Shown here in pieces: positions 53,876-63,008 of a stretch of DNA of 64,000 bases. The notes beneath the pieces were generated by a model. The model saw only the letters and a list, made by a program, of their open reading frames with translations, was not told the DNA's origin and did no database searches. Location: contig NZ_JACIFH010000001.1 in assembly GCF_014197265.1 (NCBI RefSeq), forward strand, positions 124,001 through 188,000, written 5' to 3'. Numbering within the stretch: position 1 is the stretch's first letter; every line of letters begins with the position of its first letter. The stretch is from Microbacterium invictum. Lineage in GTDB: Bacteria; Actinomycetota; Actinomycetes; Actinomycetales; Microbacteriaceae. The translations under genes were made by a program, and so were the position numbers.

Positions 53876-53946
53876 CGCGAGAGAACAACGGGCGGACGAG
53901 AGAACGGGCACCACCCGTTCTCTCGGCGGCGAGGTGTTCTCTCGCG
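53876..53946. repeat. Nested symmetric palindrome with four GAGAGAAC copies
   Basis: Outer arms CGCGAGAGAAC (53876-53886) and GTTCTCTCGCG (53936-53946) enclose inner arms CGAGAGAACGGG (53897-53908) and CCCGTTCTCTCG (53914-53925). Both gaps between outer and inner arms are exactly 10 nt, and the loop is 5 nt. The motif GAGAGAAC thus occurs twice on each strand in mirror order. It lies between the TetR gene end and the LLM gene start on the minus strand. Confidence 0.85.
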
Positions 53947-53972
53947 GTCGGGCGTGTCCGGCGCCCCCGATG

Positions 53973-54635
53973 TCAGTGCGGCAGCCGCTCGATCGCCGTG
54001 ATGAACGCGTCGAGGTCGAAATCGAGCTGCTCGTGGCCGAAGTTGTCGACCCGCGCGTCGACGAGGCGGCGCAGCGCGTCGTACTCGCCGCGGGCGTCGT
54101 CGAGCGCCCGCCGCAGCTCTTCGATCTGCGGGTGGCCGCCGGTGCGTCGCCCGTTGAGGGCGTCGCGGGCGAAGCCGGTGCAGATGGTGGCCAGCAGGTG
54201 CATCGACCGGCTCACGGTCACCGGTTCATACCCGGCTGCGAGCATGCGCTCCGCAACGGCCTCGGCCGGGCCGACGAGGGTGAGGTCGCGCTGGCTCGTG
54301 AACCGGAAGTGCTCGCTCCACGCTCCGATGTCGAGCAGGCTCTCGACCATCCCGTGGGCATAGGCGCGGCAGGCGTCCTGCCAGGTGGTCCCGAGCGTGA
54401 CCTCCGCGTCGCCGAATCGGCGCCGGAACGCATCGAGCGCGAGGAGTTCGAACAGGCTCTGCCGGTCGGTGACGTGATGGTTGAGAGCCTTGCGGTCGAC
54501 ACCGAGCGCATCGGCGAGGGACTGCATGGTGAGCGTCTCGGGGTCCATGCCGTGAGCGGCCGCGATGATCCGGTCGAGGTCCAGTCCGGCGCGCGAGCCC
54601 CGTCCGCGCCGCGGGGGCTCCGGGCGTGTCGCCAT
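53973..54635 (-). CDS. TetR-family transcriptional regulator
   Basis: 220 residues. The N-terminal helix-turn-helix reads TMQSLADALGVDRKALNHHVTDRQSLFELL, atypical in using K-A-L-N-H-H-V where Tyr is common. The C-terminal ligand domain is of the TetR_C type. The ATG at 54635 follows GGAGGTGA. It is divergent from an SDR gene, and two palindromes with TTCCCG/CGGGAA arms lie between them; it is the likely repressor of that gene and of itself. Confidence 0.88.
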   Translation of the reverse strand: MATRPEPPRRGRGSRAGLDLDRIIAAAHGMDPETLTMQSLADALGVDRKALNHHVTDRQSLFELLALDAFRRRFGDAEVTLGTTWQDACRAYAHGMVESLLDIGAWSEHFRFTSQRDLTLVGPAEAVAERMLAAGYEPVTVSRSMHLLATICTGFARDALNGRRTGGHPQIEELRRALDDARGEYDALRRLVDARVDNFGHEQLDFDLDAFITAIERLPH

Positions 54636-54672
54636 GAGCCTCACCTCCCTCGATATTCACGGTCCCGGAGCA

Positions 54673-54701
54673 TTGAGCTCCGGCATCCGGAAGCCTAGTA
54701 T
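54673..54701 (+). promoter_or_regulatory. Promoter of the TetR-controlled SDR gene
   Basis: TTGAGC (54673-54678), a 17-bp spacer and TAGTAT (54696-54701). The start site would fall inside the first operator palindrome, which begins at the next base. Confidence 0.7.
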
Positions 54702-54735
54702 TTCCCGTACGGGAATATAGTTCCCGAGCGGGAAC
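54702..54735. promoter_or_regulatory. Two TetR-type operator palindromes
   Basis: TTCCCGTACGGGAA (54702-54715) is a perfect 14-bp palindrome, and GTTCCCGAGCGGGAAC (54720-54735) is palindromic except at its centre. Centres are 19 bp apart, close to two helical turns, so two dimers could bind the same face. They cover the transcription start region of the SDR promoter. Confidence 0.8.
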
Positions 54736-54790
54736 TCTGACCCGATGAACGTACTTCCGGGCAACCCCCGGGCAACCAAGGAGGGGACTC

Positions 54791-55801
54791 ATGGCCGACA
54801 AGGCACTCACCGCCCAGAGCACGATCGGAGAATGGCTCGACAGCGAGATCGGCGGACCGATCGTCCGCGAATTGCTGGCAGCGTCCGGCGGCAGCGCCGA
54901 ATCGCTCGCGCCGGTCCGCGGCCTGCCGCTGCAGCAGCTCGTCGCCCTGAGCCAGGGCAAGATGCCGCAGGAGGTCGTCGACGGCCTCGTGCTGAAGGCG
55001 AACGGCGGCGTCATGCCCGAAGACGCCGGCGAGTCCGGCTGGGTCGAGAAGATCAACCCGGGCCGCTTCGACGGCAAGACCCTCATCGTCACCGGCGCCG
55101 CCTCGGGCATCGGCAAGGCCACCGCCTCGCGCATCGCGCGCGAGGGCGGCCGTGTCGTCGCCGTCGACGTGTCGGCCGAGCGCCTCGAGCAGCTGAAGGC
55201 CGAACTGCCCTCCGCCGAGATCATCACCGTCGTCGGCGACATCACCGCGCAGGAGTCGGTGGACGCCATCGTCGCGGCCGCCGGCGACCGGATCGACGGT
55301 CTGGCCAACGTGGCCGGCATCAACGACGACTTCTCGCCGCTGGGCGAGACCAGCGACGCGATGTGGGACCGCGTCATGGGCGTCAACGTCACCGGCGCGT
55401 TCAAGCTGACCCGGGCGGTCCTGCCGGCGATGCTCGACGCGGGCAAGGGCTCGGTCGTCAACGTCACCAGTGAGGCGGGCCTGCGCGGCAATGCATCGGG
55501 CAACGCCTACACGACCAGCAAGCACGCCGTCGTCGGCATGACCCGCAGCGCCGCGTTCATGTACGGCCCCGCCGGCATTCGCGTGAACGCCGTCGCACCC
55601 GGGGGCGTAGCCACCGGCATCCCGTTCCCTCCGAACGTGTCGGCCACGGGCTCGGCGCGGCTGCAGCCTTTCCAGTCGGCGATCCCGACGCTGGCCACGG
55701 CCGAGCAGCTGGCCGCCTCCATCACGTTCCTGCTCTCGGACGACGGCGTCAACATCAACGGCGTCATCCTCCCGAGCGACGGGGGCTGGTCGGTCCAGTA
55801 A
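54791..55801 (+). CDS. SDR-family oxidoreductase with unusual N-terminal extension
   Basis: 336 residues. From about residue 95 it is a classical short-chain dehydrogenase: VTGAASGIGKATA for NAD(P), the NVAGIN variant of NNAG, Ser in VNVTSEAG, and the catalytic Y-x3-K in NAYTTSKHAV. Residues 1 to about 90 are an extra helical region (TIGEWLDSEIGGPIVRELL, then LPLQQLVALSQGKMPQEVV) that I cannot assign. AAGGAGG precedes the ATG. It is controlled by the palindromes upstream and is monocistronic, ending at a terminator. Substrate unknown. Confidence 0.88.
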   Translation: MADKALTAQSTIGEWLDSEIGGPIVRELLAASGGSAESLAPVRGLPLQQLVALSQGKMPQEVVDGLVLKANGGVMPEDAGESGWVEKINPGRFDGKTLIVTGAASGIGKATASRIAREGGRVVAVDVSAERLEQLKAELPSAEIITVVGDITAQESVDAIVAAAGDRIDGLANVAGINDDFSPLGETSDAMWDRVMGVNVTGAFKLTRAVLPAMLDAGKGSVVNVTSEAGLRGNASGNAYTTSKHAVVGMTRSAAFMYGPAGIRVNAVAPGGVATGIPFPPNVSATGSARLQPFQSAIPTLATAEQLAASITFLLSDDGVNINGVILPSDGGWSVQ

Positions 55802-55815
55802 CCGGCCGACCACTG

Positions 55816-55857
55816 CGGGGCGTCCCGGCTTCCCCCCGGCCTGGGCGCCCCGTTTTC
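55816..55857 (+). terminator. Intrinsic terminator after the SDR gene
   Basis: CGGGGCG (55816-55822) pairs with CGCCCCG (55846-55852) and is followed by TTTTCG. It starts 15 nt past the stop and closes the transcription unit. Confidence 0.75.
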
Positions 55858-55911
55858 GTTCCCTGCGGGAGTCTGCGTAGGCTCGGGAGTCCGACCGGAA
55901 GGAACACTCCC

Positions 55912-56556
55912 ATGGCCCGCATTCTGATCTTCGGAGGACACGGAAAAGTCGCCCTCCAGCTCGCGCCGCTGCTCGTCGAGCGGGGTGTGCACGTCACGAG
56001 CGTGATCCGCAATCCCGATCACGAGGCCGATGTCGCCGCGACCGGGGCTGTCCCGCTGGTCGCCGACGTCGAGGTGTTCGACACCGAGCAGCTGACCAAC
56101 CTCGTCAGCGCCAACGACGCCATCGTGTGGACCGCGGGCGCCGGCGGCGGCGACCCCGAGCGGACGTATGCCGTCGACCGCGACGCCGCGATCCGGTCGA
56201 TGGATGCCGCGGTCGCCGCCGACGTGCGACGCTACGTGATGGTGTCGTACTTCGGGGCGCGCACCGACCACGGCGTCGCGCCGGACAACTCGTTCTTCGC
56301 GTATGCCGAGGCCAAGGCCGCCGCCGACGAGCACCTGCGCACCAGCGGCCTGGATTTCACGATCCTGGGGCCCAGCAGCCTCACCCTCGACGGGCCCACT
56401 GGGCGCATCGACACCACGGCCACGACGTCGGCGTCGGTGGCGCGTGCCGACGTCGCCGCGGTGATCGACGCGGTGCTGGCCGACGACTCGACGATCGGCC
56501 GCACGATCCGGTTCAACTCCGGCGATGTTCCGATCGCGGAGGCCGTCCGGCGCTGA
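55912..56556 (+). CDS. NAD(P)-binding atypical SDR protein (YwnB-like)
   Basis: 214 residues. Rossmann fold with the atypical glycine motif ILIFGGHGKVALQLAPLL and strand VRRYVMVSYFGA. The typical end is YAEAKAAADEHLRTSGLDFTILGPSSLT. Proteins of this group are NAD(P)H-binding flavin-reductase-like or sugar-epimerase-like with unknown substrates. ATG 55912 follows GGAAGGAA, with TAGGCT further up as a possible -10. Confidence 0.87.
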   Translation: MARILIFGGHGKVALQLAPLLVERGVHVTSVIRNPDHEADVAATGAVPLVADVEVFDTEQLTNLVSANDAIVWTAGAGGGDPERTYAVDRDAAIRSMDAAVAADVRRYVMVSYFGARTDHGVAPDNSFFAYAEAKAAADEHLRTSGLDFTILGPSSLTLDGPTGRIDTTATTSASVARADVAAVIDAVLADDSTIGRTIRFNSGDVPIAEAVRR

Positions 56557-56562
56557 CACCCC

Positions 56563-56602
56563 GGCGTCACCACGGCGTCACCACGGCGTCACCACGGCGT
56601 CA
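56563..56602 (+). repeat. 11-bp tandem repeat, 3.6 copies
   Basis: The unit GGCGTCACCAC is repeated at 56563, 56574 and 56585, with a partial fourth copy from 56596. It fills the gap between two convergent genes and reaches the stop codon of the minus-strand gene. Slippage in spacer DNA is likely; copy number may vary between strains. Confidence 0.9.
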
Positions 56603-56899
56603 GCGGTCGTGGCGCAGGCCCGTCTCGATCACGATCCGGCCGCCGGTGATCACACCCGGTCCGTCACCGGGGATCGGCGCGGGCGCGGGGGTGATCTGCT
56701 CGGCCTCCCAGATCGCCTGTGCTTCGGCGACCGAGGGTCGCCAGATCTCGTCCATGCCCATCAGTCCGCCCGATGAGTGCACGGCCCGCTCGCCACGCGC
56801 GCGGCGGCGGCGGGCGTCGATGGCGATCCAGACGAAGTACACGGGCAGAAGGCCCAGCAATGCGATGAATCCGACGACCACTGCACCGGCGGGTTCCAT
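56600..56899 (-). CDS. Small single-pass membrane protein
   Basis: 99 residues. One membrane helix near the N terminus ([22 protein letters not shown]) is followed by a basic stretch ([11 protein letters not shown]) and a soluble tail rich in Pro and Glu with [21 protein letters not shown]. No family recognised. The ATG at 56899 is supported by TACGCT ending 6 nt before it. It is divergent from the AlkZ-like gene. Confidence 0.72.
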   Translation of the reverse strand: MEPAGAVVVGFIALLGLLPVYFVWIAIDARRRRARGERAVHSSGGLMGMDEIWRPSVAEAQAIWEAEQITPAPAPIPGDGPGVITGGRIVIETGLRHDR

Positions 56900-56956
56900 G
56901 GCCTCAGCGTACGTCGAGCGCGCGGCAGTGTCGCTGCCCGCCGGTACTCTCGACGC

Positions 56957-58033
56957 ATGCACCGGTTGACCAGAGACCAGGCGCGCCGCATCGCTGTGCG
57001 TGCGCAGCTGCTCGATGCCGACCGGCCGGGCGACGTCGTCGAAGTCGCCGAGCAGATCGGGCCCATCAAGATCGACCCGACCGCGGTCATCGCTCCGTCG
57101 CAGCTCACGGTGCCGTGGAGCCGCATCGGGTGGTCGTTCGAGGCGGCGCAGCTCACCAAGGCGGTCGAAGACGACCGGCTGCTGTTCGAGCACGCCGGGC
57201 GCTTCTATCCGGGCACCTGGCTGCCGTTCGTGCGCGCCCGCCTCGGGCGTGGGCTCCTGTACCGGAGCACCATCTCGTGGCTCGACGCCAACGCACGCTT
57301 CCGCAAGGACGTGCTGGCGCGGGTGGAGGCCGACGGCCCGATTCTGGCGTCCGAGATCGATGACACGAGTCAGGTGGCAGCCGATAGCGACAGCGGCTGG
57401 CGCAGTTCGAACCAGGTTCCGCGCATGCTCGAAGTGCTCGAGCTCACCGGTGAGGTCGCCGTCGTCGGCCGCGTCGGCCGGCTGCGCCGGTGGGACCTGG
57501 CCGAACGGGCGCACCCCGATGTCCCGCGCATCGATGTCGAAGAAGCCGAGCGCATGCTGTCGAGGCGCCGGCTGCAGTGCTACGGCATCGCACGATCCAC
57601 CTCCGCCTATGCCGGGGTGGGCCAGGCGGGAGAGCCGGCCGAGGTCGAGGGGAGCGAGTGGAAGTGGCGGGTGGACCCCGAGGCGATCGCCGCGCTCGAC
57701 GACGACCCGGGCGGGCGCGTGGCGATTCTGAACCCCTATGACCGGATGCTGTACGACCGGCCGCGCCTGAGCGAGCTGTTCGAGTTCGACTTCGTGTCCG
57801 AGCAGTTCAAGCCCAAGGCGCAGCGGGTGTTCGGGTACTTCGCGCACCCGATCCTGATCGGCGACCGGTTCATGGGGCAGCTCGATGCCGCGCTGGACAA
57901 GAAGAGGGAGACGCTCGTGGTCTCCGCGATCCACGAGATGTTCCCCTTCGACGAAGAGGAACGCGAGATGGTCCACGCCGAGATCCGCGATCTCGGCGAG
58001 TGGCTCGGCGTCGAAGTCACCGGCCTGCGCTGA
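56957..58033 (+). CDS. AlkZ/YcaQ-like winged-helix DNA glycosylase family protein
   Basis: 358 residues of the HTH_42 (DUF1006) family, which includes Streptomyces AlkZ and E. coli YcaQ, glycosylases that open DNA interstrand crosslinks and remove bulky alkyl lesions. Visible blocks are [25 protein letters not shown] (the Q-x-Q/D active-site region, here K-I-D), [23 protein letters not shown], and [28 protein letters not shown] ends 6 nt before the ATG, the leaderless pattern. Not in a biosynthetic cluster, so a general repair role is likely. Confidence 0.82.
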   Translation: MHRLTRDQARRIAVRAQLLDADRPGDVVEVAEQIGPIKIDPTAVIAPSQLTVPWSRIGWSFEAAQLTKAVEDDRLLFEHAGRFYPGTWLPFVRARLGRGLLYRSTISWLDANARFRKDVLARVEADGPILASEIDDTSQVAADSDSGWRSSNQVPRMLEVLELTGEVAVVGRVGRLRRWDLAERAHPDVPRIDVEEAERMLSRRRLQCYGIARSTSAYAGVGQAGEPAEVEGSEWKWRVDPEAIAALDDDPGGRVAILNPYDRMLYDRPRLSELFEFDFVSEQFKPKAQRVFGYFAHPILIGDRFMGQLDAALDKKRETLVVSAIHEMFPFDEEEREMVHAEIRDLGEWLGVEVTGLR

Positions 58034-58118
58034 TCCGGGGGCACAACCCCGACACGGCTGCGCGGCGCTGGCCGCAGGCGCTCGCCGGAGCTAGATTCGG
58101 CATACCGGAGGAGGTCGC

Positions 58119-59045
58119 ATGGCGTGGGCCAGTCGAAGCGCGCGCACGGTCACCCTGCCCGACCTGCACGGCAACACGGCCCTCGTCACCGGGGCCAGTG
58201 ACGGTGTCGGGCTCGAGATCGCCCGGGCACTCGCCGCCGCCGGGTGCGATGTGCTCATGCCGGTGCGCAACCGGAACAAGGGCGAGATCGCCGCGACCCG
58301 CATCCGCGCCTCGGCGCCTGACGCCGACCTTTCGCTGCTCGATCTCGATCTCGCGCGACTCGAGAGCGTCTACGCCCTCGCCGATCTGCTGTGTCAGGAG
58401 GCAGCGCCGATCGACGTGCTCGTGCTCAATGCCGGCATCGTGATGCTCGGCGACCGCGAGCGTCACGTGACCGAAGACGGATTCGAGCTGCACTTCCAGA
58501 CGAACTACCTCGGCCATGTGGCGCTCACCCTCGGCATCCTGCCCCTGCTCGAGGCAGCTCGCGCCCGTGTGGTGGTGCAGTGCAGCCTGGCCGCCCGCGT
58601 CATCGGGCTCGAGCATCACGACCTGCAGCTCGAGGGGCGCTACACCGCGCTGCGGGCCTATGGGTCCTCGAAGGTCGCGCTGGGCCTGTTCGGCACCGAA
58701 CTCGCGCGGCACACCATCGCACGACAGTGGGGGCTCACCGTCCACCTGTGCCACCCCGGCATCGCGCCGCGCACCGCCATCGCGCCGATCATCAGGCGCC
58801 GACACGAGCACGGTGTCCTGGGACTGGTGATGAACGGGATCGGCAACAGCCCCGAGCGGGCCGCGCAGCCGGCGCTGATGGCGGTGACGACCGCCGCCGA
58901 GCCACCCGCCATGTTCGCGCCCTCGGGGCTCGGTCAGCTCTCCGGCGCCGCCGCGCGGATCCGGACCCCGGCATCGATTTCGGACGGGCACGAAGGGGCA
59001 CGCCTGTGGGACTGGACCCGCTCGGTGCTGCGGCCCGACCGATGA
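58119..59045 (+). CDS. SDR-family oxidoreductase
   Basis: 308 residues, retinol-dehydrogenase/WW-oxidoreductase-like classical SDR. Motifs are VTGASDGVGLEIA, the VLNAGIV version of NNAG, Ser in VQCSLAARV and Y-x3-K in YGSSKVALG. The C-terminal extension is about 50 residues longer than the core. GGAGGAGG precedes the ATG. It overlaps the lipase-like gene by 4 nt, so the two probably act on one lipid-like substrate. Confidence 0.88.
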   Translation: MAWASRSARTVTLPDLHGNTALVTGASDGVGLEIARALAAAGCDVLMPVRNRNKGEIAATRIRASAPDADLSLLDLDLARLESVYALADLLCQEAAPIDVLVLNAGIVMLGDRERHVTEDGFELHFQTNYLGHVALTLGILPLLEAARARVVVQCSLAARVIGLEHHDLQLEGRYTALRAYGSSKVALGLFGTELARHTIARQWGLTVHLCHPGIAPRTAIAPIIRRRHEHGVLGLVMNGIGNSPERAAQPALMAVTTAAEPPAMFAPSGLGQLSGAAARIRTPASISDGHEGARLWDWTRSVLRPDR

Positions 59046-59713
59046 AGCCTCTGCGCATCGCACGGTGGTGGGCCAGCGACTACCTCTACGCCGGGTACGG
59101 GCAGGTGCGGGCGTTCCTCGACCGCCGCGACCCGTCCGAGCTGCGCACCGGTGACGCGCGTCCGGTCATCATCCTGCCGGGCGTGTGGGAGACGTGGGGG
59201 TTCCTGCGGCCGCTGATCGACGTGCTGCGCGCCGGTGGGCACCCTGTGCACGTGCTGCCCGCGCTGGGCCGCAACGGCCGCCCGATCCCGGCGACGGCCG
59301 AGGTCGTCTCCGCGTATCTCGCCGAGCACGACGTGCGCGATGTCGTCATCGTCGCGCACAGCAAGGGCGGGCTGATCGGCAAGTACGTCATGTCCCGACT
59401 CGACCCGGACGAGCGGGTGACCGCGATGGTGGCGGTGTGCACGCCGTTCGCCGGCTCCGCCTACGCGCGGTTCATGCTGGTGCCGAGCCTGCGGGCGTTC
59501 CTGCCGACCGACGCCACGACGTTGCAGCTGCTGGAGAGCCTCGAGGTCAACACGCGCATCACGACGGTGGCGGGAGTGTGGGATCCGCACATCCCCGCCG
59601 CGCACGAACTGGCCGGCGCGACGAACATCACGCTCGATGACGGCGGTCACTTCCGGCTGCTCGCCAGCCCCGAGGTGGCGCGCATCGTGCGCGACGTCGC
59701 GAGTCGGCCGTGA
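59042..59713 (+). CDS. Alpha/beta hydrolase, lipase-like
   Basis: 223 residues. The nucleophile elbow is VIVAHSKGGLIGKY; the oxyanion strand is VIILPGVWETWGFLRPLID; the catalytic His is in DDGGHFRLLASPEV near the C terminus. It resembles triacylglycerol-lipase or PGAP1-like proteins. No signal peptide, so intracellular. The ATG overlaps the SDR stop. Confidence 0.86.
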   Translation: MKPLRIARWWASDYLYAGYGQVRAFLDRRDPSELRTGDARPVIILPGVWETWGFLRPLIDVLRAGGHPVHVLPALGRNGRPIPATAEVVSAYLAEHDVRDVVIVAHSKGGLIGKYVMSRLDPDERVTAMVAVCTPFAGSAYARFMLVPSLRAFLPTDATTLQLLESLEVNTRITTVAGVWDPHIPAAHELAGATNITLDDGGHFRLLASPEVARIVRDVASRP

Positions 59714-59730
59714 GCCCGCGGCCGGGGTGA

Positions 59731-60276
59731 CTACGAGGCCGGGGCCTCAGCCCGCTTCGGCAGGACCCAGCCCGCCCGGGGGAAGTGGCACGTGTAGCCG
59801 TTCGGGTACTTGATCAGGTAATCCTGGTGCTCTGGCTCGGCCTCCCAGAACGGGCCCTCGGGCTCGATCGTGGTGACCGCCTTGCCCGGCCACAGGCCCG
59901 ACGCGTCGACGTCGGCGATCGTGTCGCGGGCGACCCGCTCCTGCTCGGGGCTGAGGGGGAAGATCGCCGAGCGGTAGCTCGAGCCAATGTCGTTGCCCTG
60001 CCGGTCGCGCGTCGACGGGTCGTGGATCTGGAAGAAGAAGGCGAGGACGTCGCGGTACGTGGTCTGCGCGGGGTCGAAGACGATCTCGACCGCCTCGGCG
60101 TGGCCCGGGTGATTGCGGTAGGTCGCGTTCGCATTCTGCCCGCCGGTGTAGCCGACACGGGTGGACAGGATGCCCGGCTCGCGACGGATGAGGTCTTCCA
60201 TTCCCCAGAAGCATCCGCCGGCGAGCACCGCCGTCTCGGTGCCGGGGGTGCGGGTGATGGTTCCGGTGTCGCTCAT
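59731..60276 (-). CDS. msrA: Peptide methionine (S)-S-oxide reductase
   Basis: 181 residues. The active-site motif is [11 protein letters not shown], and other MsrA blocks are [31 protein letters not shown] and [26 protein letters not shown]. It repairs oxidised methionine with thioredoxin. I place the start at ATG 60276, after AGGAGC; an in-frame ATG at 60300 is possible. It is divergent from the flavoprotein gene. Confidence 0.94.
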   Translation of the reverse strand: MSDTGTITRTPGTETAVLAGGCFWGMEDLIRREPGILSTRVGYTGGQNANATYRNHPGHAEAVEIVFDPAQTTYRDVLAFFFQIHDPSTRDRQGNDIGSSYRSAIFPLSPEQERVARDTIADVDASGLWPGKAVTTIEPEGPFWEAEPEHQDYLIKYPNGYTCHFPRAGWVLPKRAEAPAS

Positions 60277-60364
60277 GCTGCCTGCTCCTGGGTCTGTCAT
60301 AGGTGCTGCATCAACGGTAACGCGTCCGCGGAATGTCGCGGCCGGTCTCGGCGTTCTCCTCAGC

Positions 60365-61486
60365 ATGAATTCCCGCCCGCGACCCGTCGACGTCGTCGTC
60401 ATCGGTGCGGGGCAGGCGGGACTGTCCGCCGCGTACCATCTGCGTCGCCGCGGCGTGGCCCCGGCATCCGCATCACTCGGTCACGACAACCACCGGACGT
60501 TCGTCGTCCTCGATGCCAACCCGGCGGCGGGTGGGGCCTGGCAGCACCGCTGGGAGTCGCTGCGCATGGCGACGGTGAACGGCATCCACGAGCTTCCCGG
60601 TGCTCCCGTGCCGCCCGCCGATCCCGGGGCGCAGGCGCGCGAGGTCCTGCCGGCGTACTTCGGCGACTACGAGGACCGGTTCGACCTGCGGGTCGAACGC
60701 CCCGTCGCCGTGCACAGCGTGCGTCGCGAGGACGACGACCCGAACGGCCGGCTGCTCGTCGAGACCGACAATGGTGCGTGGAGCGCCCAGTTCGTCGTCA
60801 ACGCGACCGGCACCTGGACCACGCCGTTCTGGCCGCGGTATCCGGGGCAGGAGCGCTTCCGCGGACGCCAGCTGCACGTCGCCGACTACGTGTCGGCCGA
60901 CGAGTTCGCGGGGCAGCGCGTGATCATCGTGGGTGCGGGGGTGTCGGGTGTCCAGCTGCTCGACGAGATCTCGCACGTTGCCGAGACGACCTGGATGACC
61001 CGGCGCGAACCGCAGTGGATCGACCAGGAGTTCGACATCCCGACGCGCGTCGCCGCGATCGCCGGCATCGAAGAGCGCGTCCGGCAGGGTCTGCCGCCGG
61101 GCAGCGTCATCTCGGTCACCGGCATGCACTGGACGCCGTGGGCCCGGGCCGCCCAAGCGCGCGGCGTGCTGGTGCGGCACCCGATGTTCACGTCGATCGA
61201 CGAAGCGGGGGTGTGGATGCCGGATGGCACCTTCCGCGCCGCCGACGCGATCCTGTGGGCGACCGGCTTCCGTGCCGCGCTCGATCACCTCGCCCCGCTG
61301 CGGCTGCGTGTGGCCGGCGGCGGCATCCGCGTCGACGAGTCGCGCGCGACGGACGAACGGCGACTCTTCTTGATCGGCTACGGACCATCGGCCTCGACGG
61401 TGGGCGCCAACCGCGCCGGCCGCGCAGCGGTCACCGCGATCGTCCGCGAACTCGCCGACGCGCCCGTGGCCGAGCGCGTGGCCTGA
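60365..61486 (+). CDS. Flavin-containing monooxygenase-like oxidoreductase
   Basis: 373 residues. FAD site [21 protein letters not shown] at the N terminus and NADP site [20 protein letters not shown] in the middle, with [17 protein letters not shown] between, as in flavin monooxygenases and CzcO-like proteins. It uses NADPH and O2 to oxidise small molecules; the substrate is unknown. The start at 60365 is chosen because the FAD motif then lies at residues 9-30. No clear ribosome site is seen. Confidence 0.86.
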   Translation: MNSRPRPVDVVVIGAGQAGLSAAYHLRRRGVAPASASLGHDNHRTFVVLDANPAAGGAWQHRWESLRMATVNGIHELPGAPVPPADPGAQAREVLPAYFGDYEDRFDLRVERPVAVHSVRREDDDPNGRLLVETDNGAWSAQFVVNATGTWTTPFWPRYPGQERFRGRQLHVADYVSADEFAGQRVIIVGAGVSGVQLLDEISHVAETTWMTRREPQWIDQEFDIPTRVAAIAGIEERVRQGLPPGSVISVTGMHWTPWARAAQARGVLVRHPMFTSIDEAGVWMPDGTFRAADAILWATGFRAALDHLAPLRLRVAGGGIRVDESRATDERRLFLIGYGPSASTVGANRAGRAAVTAIVRELADAPVAERVA

Positions 61487-61498
61487 CGGGCCGGCGAG

Positions 61499-62050
61499 TC
61501 AGGCCTTGACGACCACGGTCTCCACGGGCGTGGGGCTGGTGAACAGGTCGAGCACCGGGCAGTTCGCGTCGACGGCGGCGCGCAGCTCGTCGTAGCGCTC
61601 CGCGCTCTCGGGGCCGGACAGCTCGATGTGCAGCCGCACCGCGGTGAATCCCGCGCGCACCGCCGGGTCCTTGCCGAGCAGTCGTGCGGCGTCGAGGTCG
61701 CCCTCGGCGGTGATGCGGATGTCGTCGAACGGGATGCCCAGGACCTGCGCATAGAGCCGGTACACCACCACCTGGCATCCGATCAGGGCGCCCAGCGCGT
61801 ACTCGACGGGGCTCGCGGCGACATCATCGCCGGCGAGCACCGCCGGCTCGTCCACGAAGAACTCGTGCCGCCCTGCCCGCACGCGCGTCGCGACCGAGCC
61901 TTCTCCGATCCCCTCGGCGCGGAAGGTGAGGTGCGAGGCCGTCCGGTCCGCATCGATCCGATCGCTCCAGGCCGCTCCCGCGCCGGTGAGGCGCGCGGCT
62001 CGCTCGTCGGCGGTGATGTCGGTCAGGGCAGAGGCCGTGAGAAGGGTCAT
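61499..62050 (-). CDS. OsmC-family protein
   Basis: 183 residues, OsmC/Ohr fold. The two redox Cys are in YALGALIGCQVVVYR and DANCPVLDLF. Such proteins reduce organic hydroperoxides. The start at ATG 62050 is backed by TACGGT ending 6 nt before it. It is convergent with the flavoprotein gene, with 12 nt between stops, and divides the region with msrA as a set of oxidative-stress genes. Confidence 0.9.
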   Translation of the reverse strand: MTLLTASALTDITADERAARLTGAGAAWSDRIDADRTASHLTFRAEGIGEGSVATRVRAGRHEFFVDEPAVLAGDDVAASPVEYALGALIGCQVVVYRLYAQVLGIPFDDIRITAEGDLDAARLLGKDPAVRAGFTAVRLHIELSGPESAERYDELRAAVDANCPVLDLFTSPTPVETVVVKA

Positions 62051-62155
62051 GCCGCGACCGTATCGGGACGGTGAAGCGGATGCCGGGGCGCCGACATCCG
62101 CGGTCACACGCGGTCTCCGGGCGTCACGTGCGCGGACGCGACGTCACGTGGGTGC

Positions 62156-62521
62156 TCACTGCGGTGAGGCCGCCCGCTTTCGTGGCGTCATGTACCACTC
62201 GACGAACTTCTGCGCGCGCCCGTCGTCGGCGAAGTGGACCTCCCAGAGATTGCTGTACGTCTCGTGACCGGGGTACTCGACGCGGCCCGTGATGATGCCG
62301 AGCCGGTCGTCTTCGATCAGCACGTCGAGTTCGTACTCCGGCTCTGAGGGCTCGGGCTCGACCCACGCCGCGACGATCGCGTCGATGCCGCGTGCGGGTT
62401 CCGGGTCGTCGGGCCGGAACAGGTATTCCGCGTCGTCGGTGAAGATCGCCCGGACGTCGTCGGGGTTCTTCGACTTCCATGCGGTGATGTAGCCGTCGAG
62501 CCAGCTGCGTGTTCTGCTCAT
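62156..62521 (-). CDS. SnoaL-like / NTF2-fold protein
   Basis: 121 residues, cone-shaped NTF2-like fold. The helix SWLDGYITAWKSKNPDDVRAIFTDDAEYLFRP is the usual opening. The C-terminal strands include SNLWEVHFADDGRAQKFVEWYM. Members are small hydrolases, isomerases or ligand-binding proteins. Function unknown. The start may be leaderless (TAGACC 6 nt upstream). Confidence 0.85.
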   Translation of the reverse strand: MSRTRSWLDGYITAWKSKNPDDVRAIFTDDAEYLFRPDDPEPARGIDAIVAAWVEPEPSEPEYELDVLIEDDRLGIITGRVEYPGHETYSNLWEVHFADDGRAQKFVEWYMTPRKRAASPQ

Positions 62522-62581
62522 TGCACAGGTCTACCGCGCCGGGCGGGCAGATGCCAGGGGCGGGACCGCGAGAATGGAACC

Positions 62582-62971
62582 ATGACCCCGCGTGCAACCC
62601 CGGCATCCCTCATCGGCAGTTTCGCGCTCGATGTCGTGCTGATCGTCGCATTCGCGGCCGCCGGCCGGTCGAGCCATGACTCCGATGTGCTCAGCGGGCT
62701 GTGGCAGACGGCGTGGCCGTTCCTCGCGGCGCTCGCCGCCGGCTGGATCGTCACCCGTGCGTGGCGAGCGCCCGCAGCGCCGATCCGCACGGGCGTCGGC
62801 GTGTGGGCGGTGACACTCGTGGGCGGGATGCTGTTGCGCATGGCATCGGGTCAGGGCACGGCGCCGCCGTTCATCATCGTCGCGGCACTCGTGCTGGGCG
62901 CCGCCCTCGTGGGCTGGCGCGCGATCGCGTACGCGGCGGCGCGGCTGCGGAGGCGGACGACGGTCGACTAG
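62582..62971 (+). CDS. DUF3054 membrane protein
   Basis: 129 residues with four helices; FALDVVLIVAFAAAGRSSHDSD and WPFLAALAAGWIVTRAWRAP are the signature of DUF3054, followed by GVWAVTLVGGMLLRMASGQGTAPPFIIVAALVLG. Function unknown. It is divergent from the SnoaL-like gene; GAGAAT lies 6 nt before the ATG. Confidence 0.88.
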   Translation: MTPRATPASLIGSFALDVVLIVAFAAAGRSSHDSDVLSGLWQTAWPFLAALAAGWIVTRAWRAPAAPIRTGVGVWAVTLVGGMLLRMASGQGTAPPFIIVAALVLGAALVGWRAIAYAAARLRRRTTVD

Positions 62972-63008
62972 CGTGTGTGCGACTCCCGGGCGAGGCTACG
63001 GTGGAGCT

